From: CAYRVF01 sp964427535
GTDB lineage: Bacteria > Chloroflexota > Ktedonobacteria > Ktedonobacterales > JADMIN01
NCBI GenBank assembly: GCA_964427535.1
Contig: CAYRVF010000152.1
Span: 1 to 10,432, forward strand
DNA length: 10,432 nucleotides
Direction: 5' to 3'
Shown here: positions 1 through 6,122 of the stretch, piece by piece
How positions within the stretch are numbered: the stretch's first letter is position 1
Layout of the letters: every line of letters begins with the position of its first letter
Notes under the pieces: model-generated
What the model was told of the DNA's origin: nothing
Databases searched by the model: none
What the model saw: only the letters and a program-made list of their open reading frames with translations
Program-made: the position numbers and the translations under genes

Positions 1-572
1 GTGCGCGATGCGTTGGAGTAGTCGGTCTTGTGGACGCGCCCGTTGGTGAGTCGCCACATCAGATAGGTGTCGACGTTGCCGAACAGGATCTCGCCCCGCT
101 CCGCGCGCTGACGCAGCCCGGAGATGTTGTCGAGCATCCACTTGACCTTGGTGCCCGAGAAGTAGGCGTCGATCACTAGACCCGTCTTCTCGCGAATCTT
201 TGGCTCCCAGCCCTCAGCCTTGAGCTGATCGCAAATGGGCGCCGTCCGGCGGTCCTGCCACACGATGGCGTTCATCACCGGCTGGCCGGTCGCCTTCTCC
301 CACACGACTGCCGTCTCACGCTGATTGGTGATGCCAATCGCGGAGACGTTCGCGGCGGTCAGGCCTTTGACACGCAGCACCTGCTGTGCGACCGCCAACT
401 GCGACAACCAGATGTCTTCAGGATTGTGCTCGACCCATGCGGGCTGCGGATAGATCTGAGGGAACTCCTGGTTCGCCGAGGCGACGGCGCGTCCCTCGTG
501 GTTGAAGAGAATCGCGCGCGAGCTCGTCGTCCCCTGGTCGAGTGCCAGAATGTACTTCTCAGAACTGGTCAT
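1..572 (-). CDS. glpK: Glycerol kinase, N-terminal part (cut by the window edge)
   Basis: Glycerol kinase phosphorylates glycerol with ATP to glycerol 3-phosphate in the cytoplasm, the committing step of glycerol use. The first 190 residues are present, out of about 500 in the family; the rest lies left of the window. Visible family hallmarks are the phosphate-binding loop DQGTTSSR (residues 12-19), ITNQRET with the glycerol-binding Arg-Glu pair (85-86, matching R83/E84 of the E. coli enzyme), VWQDRRT (104-110), GLVIDAYFSGTKVKWMLDN (131-149) with the substrate Tyr at 137, and TDYSNASR at the edge. The ATG at 572 is preceded by AAGGGGG at suitable spacing. It lies 90 bp downstream of dhaK on the same strand with no clear promoter or terminator between them, so co-transcription is likely. 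Identity is certain; only the C-terminal half is unseen. Confidence 0.97.
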   Translation of the reverse strand, partial: MTSSEKYILALDQGTTSSRAILFNHEGRAVASANQEFPQIYPQPAWVEHNPEDIWLSQLAVAQQVLRVKGLTAANVSAIGITNQRETAVVWEKATGQPVMNAIVWQDRRTAPICDQLKAEGWEPKIREKTGLVIDAYFSGTKVKWMLDNISGLRQRAERGEILFGNVDTYLMWRLTNGRVHKTDYSNASR

Positions 573-662
573 GTCGTCAACCCCCTTCGGCTACGCATAC
601 AACTTCTGTCGACACTGACATGCAGCCTGGGCACGGAGAGCCGCCCGCGCCCGGGTTCCCCA

Positions 663-1682
663 CTAAACACCCCAGCGCAGCGCCGGTGTGTGAACGGGCG
701 CATCCCACAACCTGGTGAGCTCGTCGTCGAGCTTGACCAACGTGACCGAGCAACCGGCCATTTCGAGCGAAGTGATGTAGTTCCCGATGAGATTGCGCGC
801 GATGGTGATTCCCCGGTCGGTTAGGAGGCGGTTCACCTCGTTGTACATGATGTAGAGCTCGATGAGTGGCGTGCCACCCATGCCGTTCATGAACACGAGC
901 ACTGAATCGCCGGACTTGTAGGGGAGGTCGTCGAGAATCGGCTTGACGAGCAGCTCGGCGATCTCCGCGGCGGTGCCGAGTTTCATCCGGGTGCGGCCAG
1001 GCTCGCCATGAATGCCGATGCCGATCTCCATCTCGTCGTCAGGTAGATCGAAGGTCGGTTTCCCCGCAGCTGGCACGATGCACGACGTCAGTGCCATGCC
1101 CATGCTGCGGCCGTTGGCGTTCACCTTGCGGCACACGTCGGCGACCTGCTGCAGCGAGGCGCCCCCCTCAGCCGCGGCGCCGCACATCTTCTCGGCGATC
1201 ACTGTCGTGCCGACGCCCCGGCGCCCAGCTGTGTAGAGGCTGTCTTTCACCGCGACGTCGTCATTGATGACCACGGCCTGCACGTCGACGCCGTCCGCCT
1301 GCGCCAGCTCCGCCGCCATCTCGAAGTTCATCACGTCGCCGGTGTAGTTCTTGACGATGTGCAGCACACCCGCGCCGCCACTCACCGCGCGTGTCGCTTC
1401 GAGCATCTGATCGGGCACCGGCGAGGTAAAGACCGCACCCGGGCACGCCGCGTCGAGCATGCCAAGGCCGACGAAACCGCCGTGCATCGGCTCATGCCCA
1501 CTGCCGCCGCCCGAGACGATTCCTACCTTTCCCTGGATGGGCGCGTCCTTCCGGATGACGATCTGGTTGGTCAGATCGACGCGCACGAGGTCGGCATGGG
1601 CGGCGGCAAAGCCAGCGAGCTCATCCTGCACGACGGTCTCGGGACTATTGATCAGCTTCTTCATGGTCACAATCTTCTTCAC
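663..1682 (-). CDS. dhaK: Dihydroxyacetone kinase subunit DhaK
   Basis: DhaK binds dihydroxyacetone covalently through a histidine; the DhaL subunit then supplies the phosphate (from DhaM/PTS or ATP) to give dihydroxyacetone phosphate. The 339-residue protein covers the whole DhaK fold. Counting from the GTG start, it shows VSGGGSGHEPMHGG (56-69) with the substrate His at 63, NYTGDVMNF (112-120) with Asp116, and GIGIHGEPG (221-229) with the covalent His225. These match H56, D109 and H218 of E. coli DhaK. The GTG start at 1682 has AGGAG seven bases upstream. An in-frame ATG at 1664 (MKKLINSPETVV) fits the usual family N-terminus better but lacks a well-spaced ribosome site, so the true start is one of these two. 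No DhaL or DhaM domain is fused or adjacent. The gene lies between a GAF/AAA+/Fis activator and glpK, all in one direction, which points to a glycerol/dihydroxyacetone regulon. Confidence 0.96.
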   Translation of the reverse strand: MKKIVTMKKLINSPETVVQDELAGFAAAHADLVRVDLTNQIVIRKDAPIQGKVGIVSGGGSGHEPMHGGFVGLGMLDAACPGAVFTSPVPDQMLEATRAVSGGAGVLHIVKNYTGDVMNFEMAAELAQADGVDVQAVVINDDVAVKDSLYTAGRRGVGTTVIAEKMCGAAAEGGASLQQVADVCRKVNANGRSMGMALTSCIVPAAGKPTFDLPDDEMEIGIGIHGEPGRTRMKLGTAAEIAELLVKPILDDLPYKSGDSVLVFMNGMGGTPLIELYIMYNEVNRLLTDRGITIARNLIGNYITSLEMAGCSVTLVKLDDELTRLWDAPVHTPALRWGV

Positions 1683-1689
1683 GGGGACT

Positions 1690-1694
1690 CTCCT
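1690..1694 (-). promoter_or_regulatory. Ribosome binding site favouring the GTG start of dhaK
   Basis: On the minus strand AGGAG stands seven bases before the GTG at 1682. The alternative ATG at 1664 would be 25 bases away, with only a weak AAGAAG closer. This supports initiation at GTG, giving six extra N-terminal residues (MKKIVT) compared with the usual DhaK start. Confidence 0.55.
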
Positions 1695-1927
1695 CTGTTG
1701 GGGCGACGACTACGCCATTCCGCATCTGGTGTACGACACCGTCAGCCGAGCCGGTTGACTATTTCCGCGCGTCTCTCACGCACTCCACCCACGTGTGCAA
1801 CCAGACTCTCCAAGAGAGCACTCGCCGAATTCGCTACGTGACCCTGCTCCTTTCTGCCATCACGAGTTCGCGTCCTTCCACCGCGTGCGCTGACGTCAGT
1901 TCCGAGCATGGCGAAGCCAGAAACAAA

Positions 1928-1943
1928 GGCAGAAAGCGTGCCG
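1928..1943 (-). promoter_or_regulatory. Candidate sigma-54 (-24/-12) promoter for dhaK-glpK
   Basis: The minus strand reads CGGCACGCTTTCTGCC. Against the sigma-54 consensus TGGCACG-N4-TTGCW it matches GGCACG exactly, has the invariant GG-N10-GC spacing, and keeps TGC of the -12 element. It differs at the first T, the first T of TTGC and the last W. It is the only site in the dhaK upstream region found by eye that keeps both the -24 and -12 cores at the right distance. Support comes from context: the preceding gene encodes an activator with the GAFTGA loop that contacts sigma-54, and a repeat cluster lies 150-220 bp upstream. Transcription would start near 1917. Confidence 0.5.
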
Positions 1944-2087
1944 ATTTCTCCGATGATGGTTTCAGTGGTCGTGCGAGCGACCTCGCAAAGGCTCTCGTGC
2001 GGCTTCTTATGCGGCCTCAGCGCCTAATTCGCTGTGCCAGGTTGCCGCCGGTCGTCGCCCTCCTCACCCGTCTCACTGATGCACCGC

Positions 2088-2153
2088 TGCAACCTACCCG
2101 TTACACGTCTGCAACACGATGCAACATTGCAACAGGCAGCCTACACCTGCAAC
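2088..2153 (-). repeat. Cluster of five GTTGCA repeats, candidate upstream activator sequence
   Basis: TGCAAC (plus strand) begins at 2088, 2110, 2120, 2128 and 2148, all in the same orientation. The copies start at offsets 0, 22, 32, 40 and 60 bp, close to 0, 2, 3, 4 and 6 turns of the helix, so they could present one face of DNA to a bound oligomer. A dyad TGCAA-CA-TTGCA occupies 2120-2131. The last copy falls in the final codons of the activator gene (Leu-Gln); the others are non-coding. Position and arrangement fit the enhancer-like binding site of a Fis-type sigma-54 activator, probably the product of the adjacent gene. That this protein binds here is inference. Confidence 0.5.
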
Positions 2154-4279
2154 CGGCGCTGCTTCCGCCAGAGAGTCGTACGACTGATGCCCAGTACCTT
2201 CGCCGCCTGGGAGACATTGCCGTTGCAGGCGCGCAACGTGCGCTCGATCAACAGCGCCTCGGCATGCGCGCTCTCATGCCGCAGGCTTGCCCCGGGCTGC
2301 ACATCTGCTCGCGGCACGCCGTGTGCGAAACGCGGCGCCGCGCCGATAGCGCCATACTGGCTGATGGCGGCTTGTCGCTCTCCCCACTCGCGGCCCGCCG
2401 CCTGTATCGGCTCGGGTAGGTCGTGCAGGCTGATGATGCTGCGGTCCGAAATGTAGACTACCCGCTCAATGACGTTCTCCATCTCGCGAATGTTCCCCGG
2501 CCAGGCATAGGATTCAAGCGCCTTCAGCCCCTCAGTGTCGATACCAAGCGAGCGGCCAAGTCGGGTGCTGAGACGCTGGAGCTGGTGCTGCAACAGCAGC
2601 GGGATATCGCCAGACCGCTCGCGCAGCGGCGGCACCTCGATGGGAAAGACGTTTAGCCGGAAGTAGAGATCGGAGCGGAAGTTGCCCAGTTCGACCTCAT
2701 GTGCCAAATCTTTGTGCGTCGCCGCGATCACGCGCACATCCACCGGAATCACGTGCTGACCGCCGACACGCACGATGCTGCCCGTCTCGATTGCCCGTAG
2801 CAGCGTGGTCTGCAGGTCGCGCGGCATATCGCCAATCTCATCCAGAAACAGCGTGCCGCCACTCGCCAGCTCGAACTTGCCTGCCCGCCCATGCCGGTCC
2901 GCGCCCGTGAACGCGCCGCCCTCGTACCCGAACAGCTCACTGCTGATAAGCTCGCGAGGAATCGCCGCGCAGTTCACCGCGACGAACGGCCCCGTCGCAC
3001 GCGCGCTGCCGCTGTGGATGCTCTGCGCGAAGACCTCCTTGCCAGTGCCAGTCTCGCCGTGCAGCAGCACCGTCGATGCGCTCTCCGCGGCAATGTGCGC
3101 CAGACGGAGAGCCGCCTGCAGCGATGGGCTGACGCCAACGATATCGCTAAAGCGCATGCGGGCCTGCGCGCCACTCATGCGGTGAACGAGCCGTTGCACG
3201 CGCTCGATGGTCCTGAAGGTCAGCACGAATCCCGCCGCATGCGACTGAGGAGAGACGCGCAATGCCTCGATGGGCCGCCCACCCGACACCGCGTGTGGGT
3301 CGTGGCCGCGCTCGATGGACACCAGCCCGTCGTCGGAGGCTGGTACGGCGATCGCGCGCAGCGTACACAGGCACGCGATGACACGCCCGTCAAAGCGGAA
3401 GATGACTTCCTCATCCTGCAACTCGCGGCCGGTGCGCAGCGCGGTTTCGAGCACCTGGGGCGTCTCCAGCAGATCGGCGAGCCGCCGCCCGGTCGCCCAC
3501 GCCGGGGAGAGTCCGAGCAGGTTCCCCGCACGCTGATTCATCTGCCGCACCGTGCCGTCTGGCTGCAACAGCAGAATACCCTCGGTCAGTGTCTGCAAGA
3601 TGGCGTTCAGCTCCGTGAGCAACTCGTTCGCACTGCCGAGCCAGAGGTTCATGCGGAGCTCACCCGAGAGCGCGCGGGCGGCCGAGCTGACCATGCCGAG
3701 TGCGTGTGGCGAGGTTTTGCTGGCGGGAGTGAGGAGCGCCAGTGCACCGACCTGCCCACCGAGCGACTCATGCACCGGCGCCGCGGTCGTGCAGAAGGTG
3801 TTTAACGCATCCCAATAGTGCGCCGCGTCTGATACCTGGAATGGAAACGATTCGCTGAGCGCCAGCGCGACGCCGTTCGTGCCGACCGACTCTTCGCTCC
3901 AACAGGCACCACGCACCCAGCCGATAGCCGCAGCCTCGTCCAGCAGCGAGGCATCGCCGACGAGATCGACGATGTAGCCCTGCGCGTCAGTAAAGGCCAC
4001 GACACAGTCTGTGCCTTCGACGAACTGGTACAGGTCCTCAAGCGCCGGGCGCGCAAGCTGCCGCAGCCGCGCGGCGGCAGTCTCGTCAACACCGTCGGTC
4101 GGAGCACGGCGGAAGCGCGGGCCGATTAGTACACGCGAGAGCCCAAGGCCAGCGCAACGCTGCCACGAGAGCGCCACGGTGGGTAGGCTCTCGGGTGGGT
4201 GCGATGCGTTGGTATCGCCGAGAGTCGCACCCGGAACATTGTGAGGAGAGCCACCGTCGATATGCACTACCATAGGCAT
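2141..4279 (-). CDS. Sigma-54-dependent activator, GAF-PAS-AAA+-Fis (AcoR/DhaR type)
   Basis: This 712-residue protein is an enhancer-binding activator of sigma-54 RNA polymerase. Domains in order are: a GAF-type sensor (about 83-208) with the AcoR/DhaR-like stretch ACWSEESVGTNGVALAL (125-141); a PAS-like domain (about 222-310) with LTEGILLLQPDGTVRQMN; the AAA+ ATPase (about 378-605); and a C-terminal Fis helix-turn-helix (about 673-712, NVSQAAKVLGISRTTLWRK). The ATPase has Walker A GETGTGKE (408-415), the sigma-54-contacting GAFTGA loop (455-460), Walker B GGTLFLDEIGD (474-484), Arg-finger region FRSDLYFRLN (534-543) and WPGNIREMEN (593-602), all intact. The ATG at 4279 has GAGG five bases upstream. 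There is no receiver domain, so it probably senses a ligand or a partner protein. In E. coli, DhaR of similar layout controls dhaKLM and is itself controlled by DhaK and DhaL. The neighbouring dhaK makes the same role likely here, but acetoin-type AcoR regulators look alike, so no symbol is given. Confidence 0.93.
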   Translation of the reverse strand: MPMVVHIDGGSPHNVPGATLGDTNASHPPESLPTVALSWQRCAGLGLSRVLIGPRFRRAPTDGVDETAAARLRQLARPALEDLYQFVEGTDCVVAFTDAQGYIVDLVGDASLLDEAAAIGWVRGACWSEESVGTNGVALALSESFPFQVSDAAHYWDALNTFCTTAAPVHESLGGQVGALALLTPASKTSPHALGMVSSAARALSGELRMNLWLGSANELLTELNAILQTLTEGILLLQPDGTVRQMNQRAGNLLGLSPAWATGRRLADLLETPQVLETALRTGRELQDEEVIFRFDGRVIACLCTLRAIAVPASDDGLVSIERGHDPHAVSGGRPIEALRVSPQSHAAGFVLTFRTIERVQRLVHRMSGAQARMRFSDIVGVSPSLQAALRLAHIAAESASTVLLHGETGTGKEVFAQSIHSGSARATGPFVAVNCAAIPRELISSELFGYEGGAFTGADRHGRAGKFELASGGTLFLDEIGDMPRDLQTTLLRAIETGSIVRVGGQHVIPVDVRVIAATHKDLAHEVELGNFRSDLYFRLNVFPIEVPPLRERSGDIPLLLQHQLQRLSTRLGRSLGIDTEGLKALESYAWPGNIREMENVIERVVYISDRSIISLHDLPEPIQAAGREWGERQAAISQYGAIGAAPRFAHGVPRADVQPGASLRHESAHAEALLIERTLRACNGNVSQAAKVLGISRTTLWRKQRRLQV

Positions 4280-4301
4280 CCGATCCTCAACGGCTCAAGG
4301 T

Positions 4302-4317
4302 CCGGCGCGAGCGCCGG
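4302..4317. other. GC-rich hairpin between activator and amidase genes
   Basis: CCGGCG and CGCCGG form a 6 bp stem around the loop CGAG. It lies 22 bp upstream of the activator start and about 190 bp past the amidase stop. No T-run follows in the minus direction, so it is a poor intrinsic terminator; plus-strand CTTT follows it weakly. The rest of 4280-4505 has no gene I can support. It contains the palindrome ATCGCGAT (4369-4376) but no GTTGCA repeat and no clear sigma-70 or sigma-54 promoter for the activator. Confidence 0.3.
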
Positions 4318-4505
4318 CTTTGGCTGGCTAAGGGGAACGCTACGATGGATCGAGCAGCCGGTATGCGAATCGCGATACAGGTGGACGTCGCAGAGCATCG
4401 CGTATCATTCGGCGAGGAGTTCGCCCGTGGATACGGCATCGCGAGCGACAGCCCCATAGTAGCACGTTTGGCCGCGTCTCGCTCTGTCGCGCTGGTGTCC
4501 GACGA

Positions 4506-6035
4506 TCACAAAGTGCTCTCGCGAAAAGTCGGTCGCACGCGAGCATGTGTCGCTTGCTCGAATGCGTAGGCTAGCGCGATCAGTCGTGGCTCGGAAAACG
4601 CCCGCCCAAGAAAGGTGACACCGACCGGCAACCCGCTCGCGAGTCCCGCCGGAACACTGATGGCCGGATACCCCGCAAGCGCGGCTGGTTGAGAGCTGCC
4701 ACCCGTCGAGTGATCGCCCAGAAGCAGATCAATCTTCCACGCGGGACTGGTTGTCGGCATTACGAGCGCATCGAGCGCATACTGCGCGAACACCGCGTCA
4801 ATGCCCTCGTCACGCGCCAGCCGGGAGTTCTCCTCCAGGGCGGCCAGATATGCTGGCTCGGTCAGTGGACCTTTCGCCTCCGCATTCACCAGCAGCTCCT
4901 GCGCGAAGTAGGGCATTTCCTGATCGGCGTGCGCGTTGTTGAATGCTATCACATCGGCCAGCGACCGTGCCTGCGCGCCGGGTCCGCGCTCTGCGAGATA
5001 CGCGTTCAGGTCAGCTTTGAACTCATAGAGCAGCACCTCCATCTCCGACGGCGAGTCACTCATTCGCTTCGCCGTGGGGATATCGGCCGGATCGATAATC
5101 TCCGCGCCCTGTTCGCGCATCACGGCGACCGCGCGCTCACAGATGGCATCCGCCTTCTCGCTGTAGCCGAAGTACACCGAGCGGGGCACGCCGATGCGCG
5201 CGCCACGCAACGCGCCAGCGTTGAGAAATCGTGTATAGTCGGCTGATGCTCTGCCCTCACTGGCGCTCGTGGCTGGGTCGCGCGGATCACTGCCAGCGAT
5301 CACGCCGAGGAGCAGCGCCGCATCCGCCACGGTTCGCCCGAACGGTCCAACGGTGTCCTGGCTATGGGCGATAGGCACGACGCCCGCACGGCTGGTGAGG
5401 CCCACCGTCGGCTTGATGCCCACGACCCCATTCGCCGACGCGGGACTCAGAATCGAACCGTCCGTCTCGGTGCCGAGCGAGGCAACCGCGAGATTCGCCG
5501 CGACCGCCGAAGCCGACCCAGAGCTCGACCCAATCGGCGAGCGGTCCAGCGAGTAGGGATTCCGCGCCTGTCCGCCACGCCCGCTCCACCCGCTGGAGGA
5601 ATGCGTCGAGCGGAAGTTGGCCCATTCGCTCATGTTCGCCTTGCCAAGCAGGATGGCCCCAGCCGCACGCAGCCGCGCGGCGACGAACGCATCGCGCGCG
5701 GGCCGGGAGTCGAGGAGCGCGAGTGAGCCTGCTGTCGTGTGCATGGCATCGGCGGTATCGATGTTGTCTTTGAGCAGAATCGGTATGCCGTGGAGCGGCC
5801 CGCGCGGCCCAGAGGCCGCCCGTTCAACGTCAAGCGCCCGCGCGATGTCGAGTGCTTCTGGGTTCACCTCGATCACGGAGCGTATCGCTGGCCCAGCGGA
5901 ATCGAGCGCGGCGATCCGCGCGAGATACTGTTCTACGAGCTGGCGCGAAGTGACGCGTCCCTCCGCAAGCCATGCCTGCAACTCCTGGAGGGTGACCTCT
6001 TCAAGCTCGTCGAATGGTCGCCGCGAATCGCTCAT
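4506..6035 (-). CDS. Amidase-signature family hydrolase (peptide-amidase-like)
   Basis: Amidase-signature enzymes hydrolyse amide bonds with a Ser-cisSer-Lys triad. This 509-residue protein has all three. Counting from the ATG at 6035, they are Lys89 in ILLKDNIDTADAMHTTAGS, cis-Ser171 in IGSSSGSASA, and nucleophile Ser194 in GTETDGSILSPAS. The C-terminal VMPTTSPAW and the AGYPAISVPAG/PVGVTFLG blocks are also typical. GTETDGS in place of the GTDTGGS of GatA-type enzymes is the form seen in peptide amidases and related free-standing hydrolases, so it is unlikely to be the Glu-tRNA amidotransferase subunit; no gatB or gatC is nearby. An earlier in-frame ATG at 6074 would add 13 residues but lacks a ribosome site and would overlap a possible -10 element. 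The ATG at 6035 has GGGG and AAGGGAAGGA upstream. No signal peptide is evident, so it is probably cytoplasmic. Substrate unknown. Confidence 0.92.
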   Translation of the reverse strand: MSDSRRPFDELEEVTLQELQAWLAEGRVTSRQLVEQYLARIAALDSAGPAIRSVIEVNPEALDIARALDVERAASGPRGPLHGIPILLKDNIDTADAMHTTAGSLALLDSRPARDAFVAARLRAAGAILLGKANMSEWANFRSTHSSSGWSGRGGQARNPYSLDRSPIGSSSGSASAVAANLAVASLGTETDGSILSPASANGVVGIKPTVGLTSRAGVVPIAHSQDTVGPFGRTVADAALLLGVIAGSDPRDPATSASEGRASADYTRFLNAGALRGARIGVPRSVYFGYSEKADAICERAVAVMREQGAEIIDPADIPTAKRMSDSPSEMEVLLYEFKADLNAYLAERGPGAQARSLADVIAFNNAHADQEMPYFAQELLVNAEAKGPLTEPAYLAALEENSRLARDEGIDAVFAQYALDALVMPTTSPAWKIDLLLGDHSTGGSSQPAALAGYPAISVPAGLASGLPVGVTFLGRAFSEPRLIALAYAFEQATHARVRPTFRESTL

Positions 6036-6069
6036 CAGTCGCCCCAATCCTTCCCTTTGGTTGACACCA

Positions 6070-6099
6070 AGCATACACCGAAGACAGGCGGCGTCGCAA
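6070..6099 (-). promoter_or_regulatory. Possible sigma-70 promoter of the amidase gene
   Basis: On the minus strand TTGCGA (6094-6099) and TATGCT (6070-6075) are 18 bp apart, each matching four of six consensus bases. Transcription would start near 6062, which agrees with translation from 6035 rather than 6074. The histidine kinase stops only 24 bp further upstream, so read-through from the two-component operon is also possible. Confidence 0.3.
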
Positions 6100-6122
6100 G
6101 GTACGAAGCGGGTGTGAGTGGT

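Larger units (their letters stand above)
1683..2140 (-). other. Regulatory intergenic region between the activator gene and dhaK
   Basis: This 458 bp stretch contains no convincing gene; the open frames crossing it lack ribosome sites and family features. Read on the minus strand it holds, in order, four of the five GTTGCA repeats (2088-2133), a perfect TGGCAC half of a sigma-54 site without its -12 partner (2034-2039), the best sigma-54 promoter candidate (1928-1943), a perfect CTGACGTCAG palindrome (1890-1899) just past the predicted start of transcription, and the dhaK ribosome site. I see no GC-rich hairpin followed by a T-run after the activator stop codon. A predicted leader of about 235 bases before dhaK is longer than usual and could hold further control. 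Confidence 0.6.

Noticed and set aside
1794..1812. TTGCA preceded by TTGGAGAG on the minus strand as a sigma-54 site
   Set aside because: The GG to GC distance is 11 rather than 10 bp and the -24 half is poor; sigma-54 spacing is strict.
2024..2039. Second sigma-54-like site with a perfect TGGCAC (minus strand)
   Set aside because: The -12 position reads ATTAG with no GC at the required distance, so the essential second element is missing.
2891..3805. Long plus-strand open frame (304 codons) opposite the activator gene
   Set aside because: It is antisense to the conserved AAA+ and PAS region, has no recognisable domain, is rich in Arg/His/Ala as expected of a GC-rich shadow frame, and lacks a ribosome site.
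4340..4569. Short open frames on both strands between the activator and amidase genes
   Set aside because: Both lack good ribosome sites and recognisable motifs and run into the amidase coding region.
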